Shown here: piece after piece, positions 10,800 through 20,492 of the stretch
How positions within the stretch are numbered: position 1 is the first letter of the stretch
Layout: the number at the start of each line of letters is the position of its first letter
From: Epiperipatus broadwayi
Lineage: Eukaryota; Onychophora; Udeonychophora; Euonychophora; Peripatidae
Direction: 5' to 3'
NCBI GenBank assembly: GCA_028023455.1
Contig: JAQFVV010006208.1
Location: 9,776,963 to 9,840,962, forward strand
DNA length: 64,000 nt
The notes under the pieces: model-generated
Told to the model about the DNA's origin: nothing
The model's input: the letters and a program-made list of their open reading frames with translations, nothing else
Databases searched by the model: none
Position numbers and translations under genes: made by a program

Positions 10800-11100
10800 C
10801 TGTTGCCTTTGGCATGATGGCTCAGTTGGTTAGAGCACTACCTTAAAATTCAATACTCAAGCATCTAAGAGTCCAGGTTCGAATTCCATGCTAGTACTGT
10901 CACTGGTCAGGCCAGCAACACCTGAAGAAGAGGGGAGAAAAATACCTCTTGAAACATTGTGCATATACTAATCTGTTTGATGTGCTATTACTAACAGTTG
11001 AATGTATTTGAAATATTTAAATAAAGTTAAATTTTTCTAAAGACATTCAATACACATATAAGATGATGGAAATAGATCCAATATAGAAATACAACTAGAA
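10800..11100 (+). repeat. tRNA-derived SINE, plus copy
   Basis: GGCATGATGGCTCAGTTGG (box A) and AGGTTCGAATTCC (box B, about 10876-10889) with an unusually long spacer. A body with CACCTGAAGAAGAGG...CCTCTTGAAAC, then a tail ending in AAAGACATTCAATAC and TCCAATATAG. The tail is shared with the arms flanking the RTE fragment at 2.6-4.1 kb. Confidence 0.8.
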
Positions 11101-11590
11101 CATCATCATCACAAACCTTCAGTATGACATCAAATAAGACTGCCATTATTTTTGGATTTGCGACAAGAAATTTGTTTGGAATCTTATAAGAGTTCAATGA
11201 TATACATGATAATTATTCAATTGTAGATCCTTGGTTGTACATCTAAAAAGAGATATTGACTTTAGGTCAATCTCTGTTGGTAAAACTGTATATTAAATTA
11301 CTAGCAATCCCAATCTACTTAAAAAGCTTTCTTTAGATTTTATTGGATACAACTTTTCTTCTGATCCCTGACGGTAGAATATGTGAAAGGAACGGGAATA
11401 TATTGCAAAGAAGTAAATTTGAAGGTATCAGTAATCCAAAAGTTTACTGTTATAAAACTTTTTTACTAATCAGGATACAGCATTCACCAACAGAATATGT
11501 AATGCTGGAAAAGCTATCCATAGAGCATTTGCATCAAAACATTAAATAGTTAAGATTTTACTTCATTAACACTTAAATAAATTAGTATAT
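11101..11590. other. Spacer, one short open frame
   Basis: An open frame of 68 codons (11343-11549) has no recognised motif and no splice context. Nothing else seen. Confidence 0.3.
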
Positions 11591-11591
11591 A

Positions 11592-11966
11592 TATATATAT
11601 GCTCTGCGCAGTTAATGAAGCTATTAATAAATTGTCAAAATTTTTACTACCTAGTGCTTTCAGGACAGTCTACAGTCCCATTTTCATGGCAAGTTATTCT
11701 GTTAATAACTGTAAAACTATGCAAATTTTATGCAAATTTATATGCAGATGTTACATGGACCATTTACGAGATAGGGAATAGCAGGCCTCTGGTCCATGTA
11801 ACATCTGCATATAAATTTGCATAAAATTTGCATAGTTTTACAGTTATTAACAGAATAACTCGCCATGAATATGGGACTGTAGACTGTCCCGAAAGCACTT
11901 GGCAGTAAAAATTTTGACAATTTATTAATAGCTTCATTAACTGTGTGCAGAGCACATATATATATT
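11592..11966. mobile_element. Near-perfect palindrome (foldback MITE)
   Basis: Arms of about 165 bp (starting GCTCTGCGCAGTTAATGAAG at 11601 and ending CTTCATTAACTGTGTGCAGAGC at about 11953) pair almost completely around a loop of about 20 bp centred near 11775 (ACGAGATAGGGAATAGCAGG). It lies inside (TA)n. The overlapping open frames in both strands are mirror translations of the arms, not genes. Confidence 0.8.
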
Positions 11967-12224
11967 AATCAAAATATTAAGTAATCCCAGTCAATTTGCC
12001 AAGAAGGTTATTCATATATATTAATTTTGGATTTAAATTTAGATAAATGAGGAAAATAAGTTATGCTTTGGTCCAAGAATAAGTTATGCTATGGTCCAAA
12101 GTTACTTTTAAATAGAATGAGGGAAGATTGTGTTTCCATCTATTATTACAAAAAGTTATATACTACACATTGCAAGCTGCTTCCTTGTTGTTTAGATGAA
12201 AAATAGGATATGGTGTGTTCACTG

Positions 12225-12640
12225 GATCACTTGGGAGCAGTTAAAAAATATCTACAATGTAGATCAAATTTTTGCATCCTGTTTTTGGAAGATCATTGAT
12301 GAGAATATTAAATAAAGTAGGTAAGATAAATGTACCATATGGCAGACCTCTGTGTAAAATTTTGAACCTATTATGATTATCCTTTAGTATTACTTTATCT
12401 TCTTCAAGAAGTATAATAACTACTCTTTCTTATTGCATTGCCAATTGTGTACCATATAATACTAAATCATCCATGCACTTTACTGCTGTTACACAATGCT
12501 TTATTTCCCACCTTCTTTTACGGCTTTCAGTTTTGATTGCCAGTTCTGAAGAAGATTGCTGGGGCAATCGAAACTGTAAACTGTAAAAGAGAATGGTAAA
12601 TAAAACATTGTGTAACAGTAGCACAGAGCATGGATAATTT
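12225..12640 (-). pseudogene. LINE reverse transcriptase fragment
   Basis: Minus strand near 12250-12350 translates to GLPYGTFILPTLFNILINDLP followed by a YIVDI block, which aligns with LINE RT motif B (GxPQGSxLxPxLFNxxINDLP) and a damaged YxDD. The preceding part (12430-12624, open) contains SSELAIKTESRKRRW and is upstream RT sequence. Both catalytic Asp of YxDD and the frame are damaged. Separate from the other LINEs here. Confidence 0.6.
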
Positions 12641-12942
12641 AGTATTATATAGTGTTACTTTAATTTCTCTTTTGGATAACATTTTATCAATTAATAATTT
12701 TTCTGTATTTAAGAATTCTACAAATTTTACCCTCCCAACCCCAATTTTTTTTTCTTAAACAGAATGATAAGCTGAGGTTAGATTAATAAAGATAAGTCTT
12801 TTAATTAATTCTAAAAATTTATAGGAAATATTGGGCAATATTTTTTTAAATCATTAATTAATTTATTTGGACTTAAGACTCCTGTAATTTTCCTTTTATG
12901 ACAAATTTATTAGAATCGGTTCTGGATAAATAATATTTACAT
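12641..12942. other. AT-rich spacer
   Basis: No feature recognised. Confidence 0.3.
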
Positions 12943-13360
12943 AAAGGCAACATTCTCCATACAGTAGCGCCACTCAGTGCAAGCCAGAGTAATCATAAAG
13001 GTTTATGCATAAACTCCATATCTAGTGCCTACGTATCCAATATCTCAAGATTAGTTTATAACCTGTGGCTTTCATTAGGGAGAAGCCTTGGATTTGAGAG
13101 CACTGCACTTAGATCTTAGGATTTAATGAAACCCTTTAGCAGCTACCTTTTATCTTTTCAGTTAACTATAAAGCTGTGAGCCCCAGATTAAAACACAAAA
13201 ACATTTTCAATTTAAGCACATATCTGATTCCACTTAAGTATCTATCTTTTTGGTGTCTTTCATTTTTTAATAATCGTAGTCACCAACATCCATTGTTCAG
13301 GATTTATATTAAACCATGAAAACATCACATGATCACCACTTATGTACTCTGAGGGAACGG
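12943..13360 (-). repeat. Family C hammerhead repeat, old copy
   Basis: Minus-strand element with terminal block complementary to CATTCTCCATACAGTAGCG at its 3' end and AACATCACATGATCACC at the other end. The hammerhead region (13034-13093) is decayed: CTAATGA replaces CTGATGA and stem II is lost, but the outer stem I helix ATCCAA/TTGGAT still pairs. Diverged from the copies at 19.1 and 33.6 kb. Confidence 0.65.
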
Positions 13361-13685
13361 GTGGCATATTGACTTCACATTATGTTGATGCAAAAAACTT
13401 CTTATATTTTATCAGAGGCATACAAGATCATGCTACTGCTTGCTTGTTAACAAAGAAAAAAAAAAGGCTTAAATGTTTGGCATTAGAAAGACTCAATAAA
13501 GCAGAGATGTAATTTATATATGTGCATGTGTGGGGAAAGGCCTATGAAAAATAAACAAAATAAAACTAATCTAAAATTAAATAAAATGAATGGCATAAAT
13601 AAATGTAATTTATAATCAATTTTCAAAACAAATTACAATTAGAACAGATACATTCACTAGACTGAAAAATTCTCGTTTTCAAATT
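13361..13685. other. Spacer
   Basis: No feature recognised. Confidence 0.3.
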
Positions 13686-13689
13686 GATG

Positions 13690-14690
13690 TGATGTGACAT
13701 GATGTGATGTGGCTTCTCCTTAAACGATGTCAAGAATCTTTCAGCAATTATGCCCAGAGAAACCTGTTAACCACTTTATTTTCCATTCCCCATTCTAAGT
13801 TTTCCCATATTCTGCTCCATCCCATTTCCACAACATAATCTTTGTCAACTCTATGGCCTTTATATCTAAATCCTCCTCTTTTCCCAAGCCTAGCATAAAA
13901 AACAATAATCCACTTTCTGTATAATCACTTTTTTCATGTTTATTCTTTCATAACTTCATTATATGTACCCTTTCTGCTTTCAAGCATTTACATTCAATTA
14001 ACAGATGCCTAATATTTTCTATTCCTTCCTTACACAATTTACATACTAAATCACCCATATTTTTCCATTTACATGTATATTCTTTTGTTGCTAAAGATCC
14101 CATTCGAGCCTTAAACAATAAATTACTTTCCTTACTATTATCATATATTAACTCGCACCTAATATTTTGTTTACTTCTATATATATTTAAACTCTTTTCA
14201 CTCTCCATACTAGTTCTCCATCTCTCTAACTCCCTATTCTTTATTAATAAATATATTCTTTTATTCCATTCCTTACCACTATAACACTCAACAATCCTTC
14301 TAACACAATCATCCCATCTTTTGTACAAATATACTGATATAATTTCTTTATCCAAATCTTTTGCATACCATGTTACTTTTCTCACCCATCGTGTTGCCTG
14401 TCCTTTATTCATAATCCAATTTAATATTATTTTGGCCATTCTTTTATTATCCATAAACTGCAATCTACCAAACATTTTCATTTTACTTTTTACATCTCTC
14501 ATATAAAAACTTGACCATCCCATTTCTCCTTGAATTGCCTCCTTTGCTGTACATACATCTGCATCCAATGCATGTCTTCCTACTTCCCTTTGAACTTTTT
14601 CTAAATAATCTAATACCCCTTTACTAACATATAATGCATTATTACCATATGTAACGTATTTATAAGTGCTCCATCTAGCGAATATTTTAG
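13690..14690 (-). pseudogene. LINE ORF2 C-terminal region
   Basis: The minus strand is open from about 14680 to 13948 (over 200 codons without a stop). It starts mid-protein (LEKVQREVGRHAL near 14570-14610), has the Trp-rich post-RT region, and ends with a zinc-knuckle-like CKLCKEGIENIRHLLIECKC (about 14000-14060), a common ending of animal LINE ORF2. Downstream the frame breaks but similarity to LINE sequence continues to GGCTTCTCC and a (GATGT)n tail at 13685-13720. The RT domain is absent (5' truncation), typical of incomplete LINE reverse transcription. The long open frame implies a young copy. Confidence 0.75.
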
Positions 14691-15282
14691 TACAAGCTTA
14701 AAAGCAAGTTACACAATTTGTGTTTTGTTTTATTAATTAGAACAGATAAAGTTATAAAAATATAAATACATGTATTTGAATCAAAAAAAATAATTACAAC
14801 AACAATAAAACAAAAAAATATAAAGATGTACTGACATTAAAAAATTTAACAATGTATACCAGTTTATATAATTTCATAATCAATTAGAGACAGTTAATAA
14901 TTAAAAATTAGTCTGTTAATTAAATCTGAAAGCTGATTTCTTTTTATAATGATGCAAAATAATAGAAAAAAATATATTAGAGATGTATTTATTAACTAAA
15001 TTATAGAGAGGAAAAGAAATAGGATTGGGCATATATTTAAAAATCAACAAATATGAAGGTTACAAAAAATTATGAAAGCTAAAAGAAAAATGAGGAAACA
15101 AAAAATTTACTGATGACATAAAAAAAAAAAAGTTATTAGTGCGGAGGAAAATGAGCGAAAACAGTAAAGTTTAGAATAAATGTTGTCAACTGATGTACAG
15201 AATCTTTGGGGGGGGGGGGGCACATAACTAAGGATAATTATTAATTAATTGCATCCACTACCAAAACAGCATTATTTTACCT
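14691..15282. other. AT-rich spacer with G-run
   Basis: Poly-A-rich DNA; a run of at least 12 G at about 15210-15222. No gene. Confidence 0.4.
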
Positions 15283-15300
15283 AACTTATTGCATATATGT

Positions 15301-15372
15301 GTAGAGATAATAATCTGGACCAACTGATGATGGCAAGTTTAGCATGAAATACGGATATTGGTGATTATTTAT
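15301..15372 (+). ncRNA. Hammerhead ribozyme, first unit of dimer (family A)
   Basis: CCAA 15320-15323, CTGATGA 15324-15330, stem II region 15331-15345, GAAA 15346-15349, stem III 15349-15356, triplet ATA ending 15357, TTGG 15358-15361, outer stem I TAATC/GATTA. The pair next to the core in stem II is T-T and the stem carries a change (TGGCA), so activity is probably reduced. Confidence 0.7.
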
Positions 15373-15778
15373 TTTTTTGACATATATGTGTTCAAGTGCA
15401 TCAGTGTTATGAGATAGAGTGGAGAGGGGTGGATCGTGTGAAAGTCTGTGCCCATATATCCTATATATTACATGTATTGATACAGGTATATAATAAGCAT
15501 GTATTTCAGTTATTACATAGTAGAGATGTCTGCCCATCCCTCGATATGTATTAAATGGATTATGTCCTGTACATGAGGGGTCAGGTTGACTTTAGGTCAA
15601 CATGGGTGTGACAAGAATCTCAGCCTCAGGGTGGCCTTTGAGTGTTCCATCATCATATTTTCAATTGGATGGACAGTTGAAGAGTTGGAATGTGGAGTGA
15701 ATTGAAGCCTGTCCATTGAAGTATGATGAGTGGCTATTTTAATATATATCCGAGCATTTATTGCATATATGTGTAGAG

Positions 15779-15845
15779 ATGATAATCTGGGCCAACTGAT
15801 GATTGCTGGTTTAGCATGAAATACGTATATTAGTGATTATTTATC
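15779..15845 (+). ncRNA. Hammerhead ribozyme, second unit of dimer (family A)
   Basis: CTGATGA 15796-15802, stem II TGCT/AGCA 15804-15816 with a T-T closing mismatch, GAAA 15818-15821, triplet ATA 15827-15829. Stem I CCAA faces TTAG (one mismatch). Core bases intact. Confidence 0.7.
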
Positions 15846-15930
15846 TTTTCGACATGTGTTCAAGTGTATCAGTGTTATGAAATAGACTGGAGAGTGGTAG
15901 GTCTGTGCTCATATACCCTATACATTAACT

Positions 15931-16025
15931 TTATACTATAAAATTTAAAATAAAAGAAAAAAGAAAAAGAATAAAATTAGGTGAGGAGACAAACATATTT
16001 AAGTTTATATTATAACAAACTATAG
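15931..16025. other. Short AT-rich spacer
   Basis: Nothing recognised. Confidence 0.3.
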
Positions 16026-16240
16026 AAAGTAATCATTCTTTTCTCACAAGCACCATTAAACATTGGTGTCTAATCTGCAAGGATATTCTCACCCCAGCCT
16101 CAAGATAGAGACATTAAGAAAATAAGCCTGGCTGTCTTAATTTCCTTAAAGTCTCTCTATAATTTTGGCTGTTGTGCGAGTATCGTAGATTGAACACCAA
16201 TGTTTAACAGCATTTGTGAGGAAAGGATGGTTACATTCTA
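16026..16240. mobile_element. MITE with about 55-bp inverted repeats
   Basis: TAGAAAGTAATCATTC...ACATTGGTGT is mirrored by ACACCAATGT...GGTTACATTCTA. The interior (GGCTGGGGTGAGAATATCC on the minus strand) resembles the stem I 3' side of family B hammerheads, but no core motif is present. Confidence 0.6.
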
Positions 16241-16639
16241 TACTTTTTGCAATCTAAAACACGGTACTTGTAAAATTTCTCAAATAAAAGTTTATATTGC
16301 TTAAAATTACAATTTTATATACTTTATTGTCTTCTATCTCTTTTATTATCGTTTTTCTTTTCTGGTTTTTTTTTTTCACGGTAAAGTGATTTGTTTGAAT
16401 TAGTAAAGTAAAATTGAATTTCATAATTTTAACTGGCAATTCAAACAAATAAAATTAAATACCAAAGAAGACTGCTAGCCTGTCAAAATTTGAAAAGAAA
16501 TATTAATAAGGAGATGAAGAAGAAGGAGAGAGGATGGAAATGAAGAAGATGAAATAGAAGCAACAGCAGTTATAATAATAGTAGTCATTAAAACAACAGA
16601 ATGTGAAATTGGGCAAATGATATTATATTAAAATAAATG

Positions 16640-16850
16640 AATGAAAGACGTAAATCTATTATTATAAAGCACTGAAAAATCTGAAATTACTCAAACGGAA
16701 GTCAATCTCCATAATGCAATATTTCTTAAATATTATAAATCTCCGCGCACTCATTCGCTGGTAACTCGGGGGGGAGTGAGTGCGCGGAGATTTATAATAT
16801 TTAAGAAATAGTGCATTGTCGGAGATTGACTCTTTTTGAATGAAATACTT
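16640..16850 (-). repeat. Tigger 5' subterminal hairpin fragment
   Basis: TATTATAAAGCACTGAAAAA precedes a 50-bp-arm palindrome (GTCAATCTCC...GCGCACTCA / TGAGTGCGCGGAG...GGAGATTGAC, 16703-16830) with a G-rich loop. The same flank and a related hairpin occur near the 5' end of the Tigger copies at 55.0 and 59.5 kb. Confidence 0.65.
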
Positions 16851-16925
16851 GCAAAATATTTTCCTTTTAAAAAAACTTTCTATGAAATTTTATTTGAGAA
16901 TTTAATTAAAATAAGTGCAACTTAC

Positions 16926-17054
16926 GTTTTTTGAACGATTAGAGAATTTGTTCCAAACTACAATTTCACCTTCTTCTTCTGCTTCTTCTCCCTTTTGAAA
17001 TAACGACTTAAACCAATTTGTCAGCTGACTACATTTATTTGCCATGAAGAATGC
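16926..17054 (-). CDS. Candidate host-gene coding exon, first coding exon
   Basis: Minus strand: a pyrimidine-poor but correct acceptor (TTATTTCAG, ending at 17055), exon GCATTCTTC ATG (ATG at 17045-17043), 40 in-frame codons, and a consensus donor AAAAAC|GTAAGT at 16926/16925. The peptide starts MANKCSQLTNWFKSLFQK and continues with an acidic EEAEEE stretch and VVWNKFSNR. The short N-terminus with a Cys and a WFK motif is not one I recognise. Both splice sites and the open frame ending in phase 0 support a real exon. A CpG-richer tract lies upstream (17440-18520). No downstream exon could be found before transposons begin at 16850. Confidence 0.5.
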
Positions 17055-17439
17055 CTGAAATAATTATTTATTATTTTAATAACCATTTTATTATAAATCC
17101 TAATACATAAACTACAATACAAATATGTATAGATGAAAATTTTTTCTGTCTAGAGTTATGTTTCGGATTTGGGTCATAAAACATATCATTTAAAGTTGTT
17201 AGTTTACCATTGCTTTCCCTTCTTTTGGTAGGATGATCGATCTTGATATCTGTTGTTTTTTTTTTAATAAAGCTGTATCATAAGGTTTAATGAGCTCTGA
17301 TATTTGGAAATGATGCTATAATATAAGGAACCTTACTATAAAATAATGAAGCTCTTTCATCACCCATTCTTTCGATCCAAACATTTATGTATGGGTAATG
17401 GAAATAAGAGCGTGAAGGTGTTAAGCAATTACTTTAAAT

Positions 17440-18520
17440 TACATTTGTTATGTTTGAACGAATGACGCCTGCGAAATCTTTACAATTTACTACGCGTTAT
17501 TCTTTAGTTGAAATTAAACATATATACACTGTAATGAGATATTATTTTATATAGCGCTATGTTTTAATACTATAATAGCGATATTAGCGATTAAGCCTTC
17601 TTGTATTTTGTGTGTGAGAGAGAGACAGGGAGGGGGAGAAGAGAGAAGGAGGGAGAGGTGGAGAGAGAGGAAGGGAGGGGGGAGAGATAATTTTTTAAGT
17701 AATTTTCAATATAATTATCTCTATGAAATGATTTATTTGAGTAACATTATATTAATTTTATTAAGTTTACTTTTAAAATTCATTTTAGTTACTTAATCAG
17801 AGAACGTGGTACTTTAGATTTATTTTACTTCTGATGTATTTCAAAATTCCATTTTCTTAATACTAAATGCAATTATTTTGAATGATCTTTCTTGACATGT
17901 TTATATTTCTTTAATTACTGAAACTATGCTTCAAAAATTATATTTTCATTTAGGAATTCTGATGCTGTTTCGCGCTAAAGATTTGCTCATCATTAAAACT
18001 TTTACCAAAATCAGGCAATTAATTAATGATTTCCTTTCAAACTTTTATTCGTTAACAACTTTTGCGCCATTCGTTTTTGCAAACTATCATCGTCAAATTT
18101 AAAGTTGGTTTAGTAATTTTCCAATCTTGGTAAGGAATCGCTTTAGCAACATGCTTTTTCCCAACATTCCGTTCACCTCATTAAAGAATAAGCTGCTTAA
18201 CTTTATTAATGTTTTTCTTGATGATAACCGATTCTTATCTACCTTTTTCAGCATTAACGATAACAAATGTTTTTAGTTTTTTAACTAAGTGAAAAGGCAT
18301 TGCTATTTTTTACGGCATTATTTTTTACGACACTGTTATTCTTTGGATCTAGATTTATTCTTTTGACTAATGCTTCTAGTTTAAAAAAAAAAAATCAAAA
18401 TAATAGTTTTCAAACATTTTGAAATCAACATTTTCTTAAGTATGGTTTAATGTAATGACAAATGAAACACTCGAGAACCGAAGATCTCGAAACGTCACTT
18501 CCGCTACTTCAAATCATATG
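17440..18520. promoter_or_regulatory. CpG-retaining tract, possible promoter region
   Basis: CpGs are frequent here (GAACGAATGACGCCTGCG, ACTACGCGTT, TAGCGCTATG, TTTCGCGCTAAAG, TGCGCCATTCG, CTCGAGAACCGAAG, CGTCACTTCCGC) while most of the window has almost none. It lies upstream of the minus-strand exon at 16926-17054. Unmethylated regulatory DNA would explain this. No TATA box or specific factor site is claimed. Confidence 0.35.
17608..17690 (+). repeat. Purine (GA/GGA) microsatellite
   Basis: GAGAGAGAGACAGGGAGGGG-type low-complexity purine tract. The open frame over it is an artefact of composition. Confidence 0.7.
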
Positions 18521-19099
18521 ATCTTTGAAAATTAAAAATATAAATAAAGAAAAGATACTTTTCAATCCAATAAAATGCAACATAGCAATAAGTAACTGTA
18601 CATTTATTCAAACCTTTTTTAAGCATCAAAAATTTTTAAAAAAAATTCACATCCGATATTCAATAATGCTAATCTTAAGACTAAAGCTGATATACGATAA
18701 TAAAGAAACTATCTTCAGGGTCTTATTTATTATTGCCTAAATAATTTCAATTCTTCCTAGAACTAGTAGGTTTGTTGTAAAAGTGATTGTTCCATTTTGT
18801 ATTATTATTTATAAGTCATTTTAAACTCTTTACTACATTTTAAAAATAAAATATACTTTATTTTAGGCAATAAAAGAATATAATTATTTTAAGATATAAT
18901 TTAATAAATATTGAAAACAAATTGACTTTAGCATTTGAAAATATTGGCAATGGTTAATCTCTACTATTTAATATACATTTAAATAAATCTATGATATAAT
19001 ATAAAATATATTTATATAATAGCAATAATAATAATCATACACACACACACACAAAAGCTCTTTTCAGCAAATATTAATTTTTGCCCTTTTCAACATGCT
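18521..19099. other. AT-rich spacer with (CA)n
   Basis: A (CA)n run near 19037-19052; nothing else seen. Confidence 0.3.
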
Positions 19100-19104
19100 T
19101 CACC

Positions 19105-19545
19105 TAAAACAGACAAAACTCTCCATACAGTAGTGCCACTCAGTGCAAGCCAGAGTAATCAATGGATGCCAGAAGGCTTGTGCATAAAATCCCTATCTAG
19201 TTCCTACTCATCCAATATGCCCAGACTAGTTTCTCGCTCATGGCCTTCATCGGTGAGGACCCGTGGATCTGAGAGCACTACATCTAGATCTTAGGATCTA
19301 ATGCAACCTTCCAGCAGTCACCTTTTATGTTTATTTAACTATGAGAATAAAATTGAAAACAATAATAGTTTCAATCTAAGCTCATTAGCTTATATAGTCA
19401 AATAGGTCTGAACTCAGTTCAGTACCCATGCATTTTGATGTCTTTGCTTCTTCAATAACCATAGACACCACAGGATTGGTATTAAACCACTAAACATCAC
19501 ATGATCACCATTTCTTATGCTTGCACATAACTGTTATTAAGACAA
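19105..19545 (-). repeat. Family C hammerhead repeat, full-length minus copy
   Basis: Runs from CAAAACTCTCCATACAGTAG (19119) to AAACATCACATGATCACC (about 19505). Holds a hammerhead on the minus strand at 19210-19268: CCGATGA for CTGATGA (U4 to C), GAAAC, TAGTC triplet region and an outer stem I helix ATCCA/TGGAT. The U4 change should inactivate it. Confidence 0.75.
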
Positions 19546-19546
19546 G

Positions 19547-19760
19547 CAAAACTCTCTATACAGTTTCTGGTCACAAGCCAGAAACTAGTCTGGGGATATT
19601 GGATGAGTAGGAACTAGATAGGGATTTTATGCACAAGCCTTTCTGGCATCCATTGATTACTCTGGCTTGCACTGAGTGGCACTACTGTATGGAGAGTTTT
19701 GCCTGTTTTAATAACAGTTACGAGCAAGCATAAGAAATGGTGATCCTGTGATGTGCTTCA
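19547..19760 (+). repeat. Family C partial plus copy, inverted to its neighbour
   Basis: Starts within the hammerhead (stem II half CACAAGCCA, GAAACTAGTC, TGGGGATATTGG, 19571-19612), runs to CTACTGTATGGAGAGTTTTG and then, after a linker, into GGTGATCCTGTGATG, which is the beginning of another unit. That junction shows a head-to-tail arrangement at the unit boundary. With 19105-19545 it makes a large inverted repeat. Confidence 0.7.
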
Positions 19761-19974
19761 TGTAACTTACAATTACAATCTACATTGCATACATAGCGAT
19801 TCTATTCCTTATCACGGTGTGCAAAAAATTTAATTTTTAGACATAGTTATACATGTTTTTAGATAGTTAAATGATAGGGAAGTAAAAAAAGTGGAATTCC
19901 GTCATAAGTAATTTTTGGTATGATGATTCTAACTTTATATATATATATATATATACAAGTATAGTATATATACC
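19761..19974. other. Spacer with (TA)n
   Basis: (AT)n near 19937-19954; no gene. Confidence 0.3.
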
Positions 19975-20440
19975 TTAAGCTAGATGTAATCAGAGAGGAT
20001 TTGAATATAGACTTTCTAGCTTCCTTTAGTCATCCACTCCATCTTATACAACCGATGCACACTATGACATACATGTGAAAAAGATACATAAAGTCCAATA
20101 TATGTATTTCGTGCTGAACCAGCACTCATCAGTTGGTCCAGATCATCATCTCCCACACATATATACAATAAGTTCTCAGTTTATATTAAGACAGCAAATC
20201 TTCAAACTTTAATGGACAAGCTTCAATCCTCTCCACTCTCCAACTTTTCAGCCATCCCTATCATTGAAATCTGATTATGGCATGTTCAAAGTCCTTGTTT
20301 GCCAATTTTTATATATTTTGGAGATCATTTATTTTCTCACATGTACGTGGTAGTGTGCATCAATTGTATAAGAGGAAGTGGATGACTAAAGGAAGCTTGA
20401 AAGTCTGGGTTCAAATCCCCTCTGATTATATATAACTATA
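19975..20440. repeat. Family A foldback, minus copy with intact ribozyme plus short plus copy
   Basis: Minus part (19990-20300) goes from the box B side (GATTTGAATATAGAC) through the hammerhead at 20083-20152 to CTTCAATCCTCTCCACTC and the GGATGGCTG region. The plus part (from about 20316) begins at TTGGAGATC, the base after the cleavage site, and ends at GGTTCAAATCCCC (box B) near 20420. So the plus fragment has the 5' end expected of a self-cleaved RNA. Confidence 0.8.
20083..20152 (-). ncRNA. Type I hammerhead ribozyme, intact core (family A)
   Basis: On the minus strand: CCAA (20136-20133), CTGATGA (20132-20126), stem II GTGCT/AGCAC with loop GGTTC (20125-20111), GAAA (20110-20107), stem III loop ACAT, triplet ATA, cleavage between 20099 and 20098, TTGG (20098-20095). 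Every invariant base is present. The outer stem I helix is weaker than in other copies because the 3' side has changed. Confidence 0.8.
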
Positions 20441-20492
20441 TTTTGATATTCTGTTATTATAATTATTAATGTAAAAGAAATACTAAGTCAGA

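Larger units (their letters stand above)
15283..15930 (+). repeat. Family A tandem dimer, long form
   Basis: Two head-to-tail units with predicted cleavage after 15357 and after 15829, exactly 472 nt apart, the same spacing as the independent minus dimer at 8.7-9.4 kb. The full monomer between the sites contains the box A-like region, an internal CAGGTATATAATAAGC segment, TTTAGGTCAACATGGGTG and GGATGGACAGTTGAAGAG. Ends near 15930 after the box A region. Confidence 0.85.

Noticed and set aside
10876-10889. Possible functional tRNA genes at the GGTTCGAAT motifs (also 24532, 31658, 40817)
   Set aside because: None folds as a complete cloverleaf with acceptor and anticodon stems; all are followed by SINE bodies or A-tails.
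11599-11955. Four overlapping open frames on both strands
   Set aside because: They are mirror translations of the arms of a palindrome, so not genes.
15210-15222. G-quadruplex at G-runs (15210, 57089, 63721)
   Set aside because: Single homopolymer runs; likely slippage tracts and no supporting context.
16026-16240. A family B hammerhead in the MITE at 16.1 kb
   Set aside because: Only the stem I 3' side resembles family B; no CTGANGA or GAAA core is present.
17608-17796. 62-codon frame with Arg/Glu/Gly-rich start
   Set aside because: Driven by the GA microsatellite.
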